From positions 27,885,511 to 27,949,510 of the forward strand of contig OZ038434.1 of NCBI GenBank assembly GCA_964036275.1: DNA of 64,000 nt, written 5' to 3'. This document shows positions 25,717 through 46,500 of this stretch, piece after piece. A program made the translations under genes and the position numbers. Source of the DNA: Litoditis marina (lineage: Eukaryota; Nematoda; Chromadorea; Rhabditida; Rhabditidae). Within the stretch, counting starts at the first letter, position 1. Every line of letters starts with the position of its first letter. The notes under the pieces were generated by a model. It was given only the letters and a program-made list of their open reading frames with translations. It was not told where the DNA came from and ran no database searches.

Positions 25717-28440
25717 ATGAGTCTCTACCTCATCGCGGTCCCACCCTGGTAACGGACCTAGGGTATAAATCACCGGTGACGATGGGTTGCTTCGCCACTC
25801 TCTCTGATCCAGCAACCCTTTGCTCCGGCTAAAGAGACTCACGTCATCCTGGGGGTGGCTCCCCTAGGTTAGGTGTGCCGCTTAGCTCGCGGGTCACCAA
25901 AGACACAAACATGCTAAAAACGACTCTAAATCCGTGCCTCAGTATCCTGCAGGGCGCGCGGAACCTATACGGCTGCGTGGGAACTCTTCCGCTAACCCAG
26001 AGGCGATCCAATCTCAGGATATCAGGCAGTCACGATCCCTTACGAATACAACAACTACAACAACACCAACAGCAATACCAACATCAGCAACTACAATACC
26101 TACAACAACAGCAACAACATCAACTAAAACCCCTCGAAACCACCCTCCATCGACAAAATCTCAATAATATCCTTTAACCCCCGCTCTTTATGCTCGGATT
26201 CACAACTCAGTCATCTCATGTCCGAATTCGCAAGGGTCCGCTACGACGTCATAGGTCTCTCCGAAACAAAGAGACGGGATTCACTGGTCACAGAATGGGA
26301 GAACGGCGATCACATCTTCATTGGATCTCGCTTCCCAAGTTCCACATCAGCGGGCGTTGGCTTCGTCGTCTCGAAATCGATATCCTCTAGAATAACCAAT
26401 GTCGTTCACCTCTCCCCACGAGTTGCTAAGCTCCGCCTCAAGGCAAGGGGTACCTCCATCTCGATAATCCAAGTGCCCCCACCGCTGACTCGGATCGAGA
26501 GGATCACGAACTCTTCTATGATGATGTCCAGACGGCCTTACGAGGTGACACCAGTCTTAATCGTGTTTTGATGGGTGACTTCAACGCCACTATTGGATCC
26601 AGACTCGACGCCTCTGAAGTCTATACCGGCCACCACTCCTGCGACACCCGAAACCGGAGCGGCGAACAGCTGGCCTCATTTCTCGACGTCAATCGACTGT
26701 TCCATGTCAACTCCCAATTCTACATAAGGGATGACCTCCGCTGGACCCATAGATCCCCAGAAGAAAACCACAAGAGAGAGATCGACCACATCATGACCAA
26801 CTTCAAGGGTTTCTTCATAGACCTCGAAACCCTTCGAGAACTCAGAGACTTCAGCGACCACAGATCTATCAGAGGAACACTCATCATGAGCAACAGTCTG
26901 ATCCGTAGAGCCAAGGTTCCCAAACCTCCTCGTAGGACGTTCATCACCAACGCCGATACCTTGGCCGCCGACCCACGTCTGTCGGACCTTATCCCCGCTT
27001 ACATCGGCGATTTCTCCTCCGAATACTCCGAGTTCACCACAAAACTCCAGGCCATACTCGCCGACCACAGACGACCGGCAGCAACCCACGCGACCACTCG
27101 AATCGGCACCAATACAAAGGAACTCATTAACCAGAGACGGCAGATGAAATCGGACCCTACTCGCGATCCTGTCCTCTTCGCAGCCCTGTCCAAGAATTGC
27201 AGGAGAGGTATCAAGGCAGATCACGAGGATTACACCACGTTCAGACTCCTCGCAGCGGCTTAACGTCGCCAAAGTCTCAAAACAACCACCCGGAAACTGC
27301 AACAACACCACCTGCTGATCCCCTGTATCAAAGATGCCTCTGGAACCAGACTCACCGCTCGACACCAGATCGAGGCCGAGTTTACCCGTTTCTACCCGTC
27401 TTTGTACAAATCTTTACATCCAACGGCGTTCTTCCAACCGAGACCGACCACTCCTCACGATCAGGTTCCCCTCATCCTACCGAGCGAAGTCAGATCTGCC
27501 ATCCACTCATCGCCCTCTGGGAAGTCGCCCGGTCTCGACAAGATCTCGATAGACGAACTAAAAGGAGCCGGCCACGAACTTCATGTAGCACTAGCTGAAC
27601 GGTTTTCGGCCTATCTCTCCTCCGGATCGATACCCTCCGACTGGAAATCCTCCGCGATGACCATAATCTACAAAAAGGGCGACAAAGAGTCGATTGGGAA
27701 CTACAGGCCTATCATCAACCTCCCGACTCTCTACAAGATATTCTCGAAGGTCCTTCTCGGACGCATACGTAGGACCCTGGACTCCAACCAGCCCCTTGAG
27801 CAAGCCGGCTTTCGCCCAGGCTTCAACACCTCCGACAACATCCAGACCACGACAACCACGACAGTAATCGAAGCCGGCAGAGAGCACAATATGCCACTTG
27901 TACTCACCTTCGTCGATTATCAAAAGGCATTCGACACGGTGGAGGTACCATCCATCCTCGAGGCCCTAGAGTCGCAGGGAGTTCACCCTCAATATCTGAA
28001 GATAATCACGGAATGCCTAACCAACACTTCAACAACAACCTGTTCGACCGGAAACTCGTTATTCCCATCGAACGTGGAGATCGCCAGGGAGACCCCATGT
28101 CCCCTTCACTATTCAATGTCGTCCTCGAACACGCGATGCGACCATTGAACTGGACTAGAGATGATACAACCACACCGCCAACCCTAGGTCGTAGTATAGA
28201 CATCGACGGCAGACGACTCCACCATCTACGCTTCGCAGATGACTTGGTCATCTTCTGCAACTCCCTCGAGGAAGCCCAAGAGTTGAAGTCACTGAATGAA
28301 CTGAACACACGAGACCGAGAAGTGGGACTTGAAATGAACCTGTCGAAGACCAATTACATGACAGCCAACATCGAAACCAGGCCCAATCACCACATCAAGA
28401 TCGGGACAAAGACAATCCAAGAAGTCGACCACTACATATA

Positions 28441-28965
28441 TAGTCTATTTAGTTCCGAACTGGACTCCGTTTACTGTATGAAAATGGGGGCGGAGCTTAT
28501 GACTTGGCAACCATTCAAACATTCTGGACCATGATTCTCTGTTTTCAAAATAACAGCAGCTAGGGGGATCGAACCAACACATATGGAGAGCCACGTCGGA
28601 ACCAGCGCCTTAGACCACTCGGCCATTTGGACTCGTTAGAGGAGCGCTGGGGAACGGCCCATATACGGCGATCACGAAAATTTCATTGTGTGCAAAAAAT
28701 TTCCGAATTTCTTAATGAAAACTCAAGTGAACTTGTCATTAAAGAATATAATTTCTCATACAATCTCTTTAGAAGGGGAAAAGATATCATAACTAAGGAA
28801 TAAATGTATGCGTTGGTTAAACTTTTATTTGGCTGTTGGAAAGATTATTGATTGTGGCCTGATCTGGCAAAATGCCCAGCCGGCGCCCTGCACACGCAAC
28901 GCGATAGGTGCCAGGGATGCAACATTTTGGCTGGATACGAGTCCAGTTGGGAACTAAACAGACTA
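28441..28965. mobile_element. TA-target MITE (Tc1/mariner-like) inside the RTE
   Basis: Ends TAGTCTATTTAGTTCC and GGAACTAAACAGACTA form about 30-bp terminal inverted repeats, extended by CTGGACTC / GAGTCCAG. A TA dinucleotide flanks each side. Removing the element joins codons for DHYIY directly to LVRSLNM, restoring the RTE reading frame. The interior has a tRNA-like stretch and no transposase. Confidence 0.88.
28561..28635 (-). pseudogene. tRNA-like remnant (Leu/Ser-type)
   Basis: The minus strand has an A-box-like TGGCCGAGTGGTCTAAGGCG and a B-box-like GGTTCGATCCCC, as in long-arm tRNAs (Leu or Ser). The anticodon stem and acceptor stem do not pair properly, so it is not a working tRNA. 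It may be a remnant of a tRNA-derived SINE captured by the MITE. Confidence 0.6.
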
Positions 28966-29755
28966 TACCTCGTTAGATCCCTGAACATGCAAAACGAGAT
29001 GCACCATGAACTGCACAGGAGACGGAGCGCAGGCTGGGCCACCATCTCGAACATCATGCCGGTCATATCGTCATCCACTGACCGCAATCTGAAGACCATC
29101 CTTTTCAACACCCATGTTCTCCCTGCCATAACATACGCTTCCAAAACATGGACGCTAACCGCCGCCTCAGAACGCCACCTCAAAGTCACCCAAGCCGCTC
29201 TCGAAAGAAAACTGGTCGGGATCTCACTCCGCGAGCAACGAGATCGCCTTCTCCACAACTCCGATATCCGCGTCTTATCTGGAGCAAAGGACGCAGTCAC
29301 ATATGCCGACCACGCCAAGCACAGATGGGCAGGCCATGTCATGAGACGCACGGACAACCGATGGTGTAGAGCAACAATGGAGTGGTACCCAAGAACTCAC
29401 CCCGCCCCCGCGGTCGCCCTCCTATCCGTTGGTCTGACTCCTTGGCCCACAGAAACAACAAACACGCCATAATTTTCAACAGAATTTCCAGAACAGTCAC
29501 AAAGAAATTCACATATTGGTCAACGATCGCCCAAGACAGAGAGACATGGAAGAAGAGTTGGGTCCCGCAGAAGAGCAATCGCCCTCTGAGGAACGGGACA
29601 ACTAAGTAACTAAGTAAGTAAGTATGAGTGGTTTAATGTACGTACGTTGTGAACCGTTGTGAAAACCAATGTATTGTTCTTATTTTGCTGAAAACCGTGA
29701 AACCGAACAGAACTCACACACTTCCTGGTCCCCCACTTTTTACTAATTTCATTCT

Positions 29756-31050
29756 AATTTTCACAAAACCGGTCTATTTAGCAATTTGTCTGAGACCCTT
29801 TTCAGGCCCTATCATCCTTAAAATTAAATTTCCAACGATTACCCATGAGAAGTCTTGTCAACTCTCCCCACCCGCACCTACCCTTTCCTTAGACAGGCAC
29901 GAGATCCACACATATCCTGGGTAACTTGTTTTTTCCTGTATTATATTTGAGATCAGCAACTTCTATACTCATAGGTGTTTAACATTGTCTGTTGACGAGT
30001 TATTATTATTATTAATATTAACTAATTAAGTTGAAGCGTAGAGTGAGATAACTGGTTAACCCTCGAACTACACATTAAATATTTTGTACATGTACAGTTA
30101 TCTATGACCGCTCATCTTCTCATTCTAGTGTCGCATTTTTCATTCTCACATTCATATAGTCCCAACCAAACCAGTATACACTTAATGTATAAAAAACATG
30201 ACCAAACTTTACGTTTAACTGGTTTTCATATTCTAAACGCTCCGTTCGAGTTCATGATGTCTTTTTGTGTTATATGTGATCGTATTGTTTACTTGGGTTT
30301 TTATTGATTCGCAGTATCTATTTTTGTTAAATAACGATCAATCAAAACAAAAAGATGTTTCTTACAATTGTTCATAGCTATTTACGCTTCTGCGATCGTT
30401 ATGAGACTCTAATCTTTTGAGTTTTTCTGAAAGGCGTTTGGATAATTTGAAAAAGATCTTTTAGCACCGCGTACCTTATCTTCATTCAATGCCGAAGCGC
30501 AACATTCTTATAATTAATTACTAGAGCCGAGTATGAAGAACAAACCATCCAGCGGCCAAGTCAAAGGGTTGATGGATGAGCAAACCAAACGGCTATAATT
30601 GCGCTATTTGATGGTGATATATTTATGAAGGTGAACATCAGCGTTTCGTCATACAACAGTCTGCTTTATTTAGCACACTTGGGCATTTTCGCTGAATTAA
30701 TAGTGCTTCGCTTTGAAATTTGCCCAAAATTTTCTGAAAATTTTACATGGAGAAAATAGAGTGAATTAACTAAACGTGAATTCTATCACTGTTCACATGT
30801 CTAGGTTGAAAGTTTGGATCATGTAAGATGACCGTTTAAAACTTATCTCGCTAATTCGGGTGATTCAAATTGTTTCAGAGAGTTTTGCATTAACTATTGA
30901 TCAACATATGATGGATCGAGCATGAGAGTCTCCACAGATGCGATTTCAGCTCTTTGCATGAACTCAACTTTCTTAACAGGCTTCTCTGATTCAAGAACCT
31001 TAACTGTTTTATGTTTTTCAGCCATTTTCTTAGTGGCGATCGAAAACATA
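29756..31050. other. Spacer upstream of the GT31 gene
   Basis: AT-rich, with short TTA repeats near 30003-30020. No gene or named repeat was recognised. Confidence 0.5.
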
Positions 31051-41194
<10,144 letters not shown>

Positions 41195-43525
41195 AAACGT
41201 GAGTTTGAATGGGATTCGCTTATAATGTCAATCCAGCACAAATACAAAATAGTTAAAAGTTTATGACACAATGTGTTCAATTTTTACCCTATAACTTATT
41301 AGGCCCATAAAGCAAAGCGGCTTGGTGGTTCATCGCGGAGGTTAATGTGATGATTCGACTGTCTTTACTGAGCACAGTGTTGTGAATTTTGATGATCTCA
41401 GATTATGGAAAGAACGATAAAAGTCTATTGGAACTACAGGCAATTAGCAAATAACGGTTTACGTTGCACATAACAGCAACGCAACGAATGTTTATTCAAT
41501 ACTTCATGTACATTATTAATTATATTATTTGGAATTGAGTGATGAATGTCAAAAAATTGAGAAATTAATTGTTTTTGTGTTTTTTGCCAAATGTCAAATC
41601 GGCGAGAATCATTTCAATGATGTTTGTTCAATATCTTGGTGGTTCCCATTTGCTTTCAGCAGTTTTCATTCTACATCAAATAATATCTACCGATCAGTCA
41701 TGCGTCAACCGACGATGTGTTTCAAAAAATGATAAACTCAAACTGTTTGTGATTCTGTTTTCAAGATGTTTTCATGGAGCAACTAGCAGCAAACACTATT
41801 TTCCTATTGTACTCATTTGGTTGTTACTTCCTGAATCCGCTAGTTGTCTTTGCAATAATATCATAGTTTCACAATTACCGAAGAAAATAAAACATAAGCT
41901 ATTACGTGTTCATTCCACTTTGAATACTGTACAAATGAACAAAGAGTACAATGATTTTCTACATTGGATTTTTGAAACATTTTTCAAGAGTTTGCTGAGT
42001 TGTAAATAAATCAGTCATTTTCAGTTCGAATGATGAACAACATTTGTTAAACTCATCCTCTCATCGTCCTGGCTCAGATTCAAATAAACCAATGAGTCAT
42101 ATAACAGTTGAATAAATCAATACTTCAATCGTATAACACTGTCTAGTTTCATCTATGACTATGAGTGCTTAACAGGGACATCATAACCTTTTTCCATCAT
42201 CGCGCGCGGCGCGGAGCGCTGCTCAGAAGCTCAGATTAGTTTTTTATCACAACATTGCGGACTTTCAAAAGTGGTTTATACCATTTTCTCAAAAATTCCT
42301 GTACAGATTTTTGAGATTTTGATAGAGAGAGATAGAGGAGGAAAGGCTCTATCATTGTGCCAATATATATATATATATAATGTGCGACTAGTGATCTACA
42401 GTTATTCTTTTTTTTGAAATCGTCTCGCGAAAATGTCTCCTGAGGCGGTCGCGCGGCGGACGCAAAACCGACGACTTTAACCGATTCGTCTGAAATTCTG
42501 AATATAGTCAGAAACAGCGAGTTATTTGTAAACCTGGAGTTTTGGAACTCTGGGTTAACATTGAGTCATTTTATGGGCCTGGAAACATTGCTACCAGCCG
42601 CTTTGACCAATACTTCTCGATGTGTGGAGTGTGCGCAGTAAGCTCTTGTTTCGCTTTTTGGTAGTTAGAATAGATAACAATATATTGAGATAGCATTTGT
42701 GTTAGTCTGTGGAGATCCTGGCTTCATAAAAGGTTAATCGAACAAAAACAAAAATGATGTGATGAGAATGTGATGACAAAAATGATGTGATGAGTAAGTA
42801 ATAGCAGTATAGGAAAACAGTGTAATTAAGTAATTAAGTAATGACAAACTCAATGCTATCATTGATTGTTTCATAGTTTTCAACCTTTAAGTAATTTTTT
42901 TCAGTAGTTGCTTGTTTTCTATGTACGAATTCAGTTACAGTTCGGCAGTTATTATCTTTTTCTGGTCGCAAATATTTAAGGAATTTTTCTGCAAGGGTAA
43001 TGATTTTGAAAATATTGGCAGAGTCATTGTAGTTATTCTTTTCATCAATAATTATGCTTGAATATCCAATAATATGAATATCATATTATCATATCCAGTG
43101 CGAAAAGTGTGACAAATTGCACAATGCATTTTGTCGCTTTGGACAAACTGTCATTTGATCGAACTTTACGACAATGTTAGAAAGGCCATGGATTGCAGTC
43201 AGATGTGTGACAAAAGATCAGCAAACTTCTATTCAAGGGTGTTATAAAGATGTTATAAAGATAAGGAGAGAGTGGATATCAGTTTACAAGCATATCGCAA
43301 TCTTGACTTTTCCTAGGACTGTTTTTGAGTGAAAGTAGCACGTATACATCATTTTAGTTAATGCTTATTGTCGTATTTTATACTTCGCACATCATAACGA
43401 TCTATTACAAATGGTAGACAAAATTCGAGAAACGCGTTCAAAATGAGTTTGAAATCTTATTGTTTCAGTGTAACTACAAGAATACGGTAGAAAAAACACA
43501 AAACAACACTGTTAAACAGAACGGT
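41195..43525. other. Spacer between convergent GT31 and DUF273-A genes
   Basis: The two genes end toward each other. The spacer holds SINE-like copy c and otherwise AT-rich sequence. A 146-codon frame at 41569-42009 has hydrophobic stretches but no recognised motif, and I do not call it a gene. Confidence 0.5.
42185..42760 (-). mobile_element. SINE-like repeat, copy c (head lost)
   Basis: Same body as copy d: TTGCGGACTTTCAAAAGTGG, TTTTTGAGATTTTGAT, GAGGAGGAAAGGCT, GTGATCTACAGTTAT, and AACATTGAGTCATTTTATG. A GC-rich foldback (GCGCGGCGCGGAGCGCTGC) marks the 3' end at about 42205. No tRNA-like head is visible beyond 42760. Confidence 0.7.
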
Positions 43526-46500
43526 TCACAAATATAGCCGTTCAGCAACCCTGCTCAAGAGACCGAACTTTGAGTTCTCCACTTCATCAAACATCTTTGC
43601 GAGCCTTTCTTCGATGACATCCACGGTTGTGATTAAGTTTTCATCATAGCTCCATGTGTCATTTCTGTAACTGTGAACTTTTCATTTTCGAAAAATGTAA
43701 GCAAGCTCAAAGTGTCCGGAAAACTTACAATGGGTTACACTTCGATAGATTAATCGCCCCACCGAGTGGATTATACCAAGAACTGCGCGATGTTTCTTGT
43801 ATTCTGCAACATTTATGTATGTGAAAAAAAATCTTTTCGCTCGATTGGTCATTAAATAATCACAAGGTCGAGTTATGTATTTAGAATAACCGATTCCTTA
43901 CTATATTAGATCGTTAAAGTCATTCAAACTGTGTGGTCCAACAAGTGCTAACTATAGTTTATTTAGAAGTGTTGCTCGTAAACATAATTTAAAGGAGACC
44001 GGAGAGCAACATGGTTTATCGTAAAGCTGATGTATCCTACTTTTGATTGGACGCGTTGCGTGTCGCGCGGCCTTGTCATGTGAATGTCACGTGGACTGAT
44101 CAAATTAATATACGAGTTATTTACTCTCTGAACTCAATACAGTTGAAAGCAATCCGAAACGAAACCTCTTCTCAAGTTGGGTTCCGGTCTCCTTTAACTG
44201 ATATTATGAACATTTCGAGTTTGTTTGCTACATTTATACGATGGTTTTTCAGGCTGTTGAGTTTTATAAATATATTCTATCCACAAATAAATGCACGCGA
44301 ACCCATTGATGCGTCTCAGCGCCTTCAACGGAGTTTAGTAGTTCCATTTTTATTATCGAATAGTCTGAATACGTCTTGAACACCCACGTAAGAGGAATTT
44401 GATGGTCACCGTAAGTGGTCAGTTGGTTGAACTTCCAGCCGTGCATCATAAAATCTCTTTTCGGATTCCATTTACTGTTTGTCAACCAGTTATCACGTGC
44501 CCATCCAGTTCCCTTCAATTATTCGATTAACTCTCGAGACAAATATAATACTAATATTTTGAAATGGCGAAAGACTACAGAACTTTTAATTAGGTTTTTG
44601 GAATCTTTGAGTGCTTCTAGTTTCACGTCAACATCCCTAGTCGGGTCACAAAAAATTTCAACGGTTCAGATTAGTTTGTGCTCATAGTTCTGTAGACGTG
44701 CCGAAACAGTTTATCGCCATGTTCTTCATGAATCTAAAAACATTCTCCTGGATTATCGGGAAAAACACGTCTACGAAGTTTTCAGTTGATTAAGTCAACA
44801 GTAATTTGAAAATTCAAACAATTCGCAAAATGGCTTTCGGCGGGGCGGCGGCGGCGACGACGTCACATATGTTTGTTCACATCAATCTATTTGAAATTTG
44901 GCTCAAAATCCATCTATTCAAAACATTTAACTGTTCCAAAGCGGAAAATAAGTTGATGTCGCTGAGTTCGAGTACAGGGAACACATATTCGATTCGCGTC
45001 TGGTGCAAAAAAATTATTTCCTTGAACGAACTTTAATTGTCATTCGGTATGAAATGCTGTCACTAAAAATTATGCTGTTGAGAGATAACTCGCATTTTTT
45101 AATGTAGCTTTAATTTGTTCTAATAACATTTTTTCCGTCACCATAGAAAAAGAGATCAATCACTATAAAAACGAGGGCACAGAAAGTGGAGTTAAGTTTC
45201 GAATAAATCGTGTACAATAAATATGAAAGGATGGTAACGAACTGGGGTTGTTTATCGAGTTCACAATTTCGAGTTTTCGAGTTTTTCGAGTTTAGGCAAA
45301 AACTTTCGAGTTTTTTCTAGTCCAGTCGCGTTTCGAGTTCGACTATAACAACCCTATAACGAACGGATATCTCGGGAAAAAGCTTATATTGTTTGGTTTA
45401 AATTCTCATAACAATAAAGAAAAAGTTCTTCCATTGAATTGTGGTACGACACTGAGGAGAATTGAGAAAAGAGAGAATTTCGTAATTATATCAACGATTT
45501 GTGCGTTTCCGCACGCAGTGTTGGTAGCGTGTACATTACACGGCGGCATTTTCGACAAACCAGGGCAAAGTTCCGACGTTCATCGGAGACGAAATTAGTA
45601 TTTCGTGACTCACGAAACACAAATTCGCTGGGAAAAGTTGGTTTGAGACTTTTGTTCGAAATAAACATGTGTTTCTACCCATTCAACAAGCATTTCACTT
45701 CCTGCAACAAGAAGATAACAGACTGAGAAAATAGCGCGAAAAAGAGCGTGAAGCGCTCTGCGTGAGTTGTCCGGTTTGGCCATTGCGGACTCGTTTTTTC
45801 CCTTCAATTGAGAAAACGCTTCGAATACAATCTTTTGTTTCAAACTAAAATGAGAGAGTTAGATAGTCACAGTTTGAATTTTGTGTGAAAATTGTAGTCA
45901 AATCGGATAATTTTCGCCAGAGTTATGGTTTCGTGTCTTTGTTAAAAAGTTCCACCGTAATGCGTCCCTCGTCCCTCGTCCCTCTCGGAATTGTGTCCGC
46001 ATCGTAGTGCAAAAACTACTGAATCGATTTGGCTCAAATTTGAAAACTGCTAGGGCGTAAGTTAGTATGGGGCGCAAAACTTGGAAATCATTTAATTTCA
46101 CTAGCGGCAGGCGCGGGCGCCGATAGGCGCCAAAAACGACAAAACACAATTGCATAGAAAACATAGAAAAATAGTAAATAAATAGTCTTAAAATAGAAAA
46201 ATTCTGTTTGCGCCGGGCGCTGGCGCCAATTGGTGCCAAAGTTAGAACAATGTCAGTTATCGTCAGTTAAACTGTTTCAATTTAATAGAGATTGAATTCT
46301 CCAATGTGAAATATAGGTTCACGTTTTCCAAATAGAATATCTTCTGGCGCTCGGAACAGTCACCAAATTGCGCCGGAACCGGAACACACGAAATCGTCAT
46401 TTGAATCGTTCGAATTTTGCTGCATTCATTGATAAACATATGTAGTGTGAGCTGGTAGCTTTAAAAGTGAGGATTTTGTTCCGTTTTGGCGCCGAAACGA

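Larger units (their letters stand above)
25717..29625 (+). mobile_element. RTE-type LINE, degenerate copy
   Basis: An endonuclease domain (YDVIGLSETKRR at about 26240, GDFNATIG at 26570, REIDHIMTN and FSDHRSI near 26780-26860) is followed by a reverse transcriptase (KGDKESIGNYRPIINL near 27680, AGFRPGFNTSDN, VDYQKAFDTVE, RQGDPMSPSLF near 28090, catalytic FADD at 28235) and an RTE C-terminus (YASKTWT, HRWAGHVMRR, GRPPIRW). Frameshifts fall at about 26465-26570, 27240-27400, 27980-28013 and 29385, and a MITE interrupts it at 28441-28965. The 3' end is an RTE-like tail of TAAG units (29604-29623). The 5' boundary is approximate. Confidence 0.88.
25495..29755. mobile_element. Palindromic MITE split by an RTE insertion
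   Basis: The left arm (about 25495-25670) and right arm (about 29636-29755) are inverted copies sharing AGTAAAAAGTGGGGGACCAG, GTGTGTGAGTTCTGTTCGG and ACAATACATTGGTTT. Unsplit members of the same family lie at 46860-47262 and 56880-57290, where the two arms are less than 100 bp apart. Here the centre is occupied by a LINE of about 3.9 kb. Confidence 0.85.

Noticed and set aside
26676..27365. 229-codon antisense frame
   Set aside because: Shadow of the RTE coding strand; the sense frame carries the endonuclease motifs.
28561..28635. Functional tRNA-Leu or tRNA-Ser
   Set aside because: The boxes are good, but the anticodon and acceptor stems do not pair.
41569..42009. 146-codon plus-strand frame with hydrophobic stretches
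   Set aside because: No motif, no splice context and AT-rich; it may be chance. It would need RNA evidence.
44047..44379. 110-codon plus-strand frame
   Set aside because: It overlaps a MITE and the edge of a DUF273-A exon on the other strand, and shows no motif.
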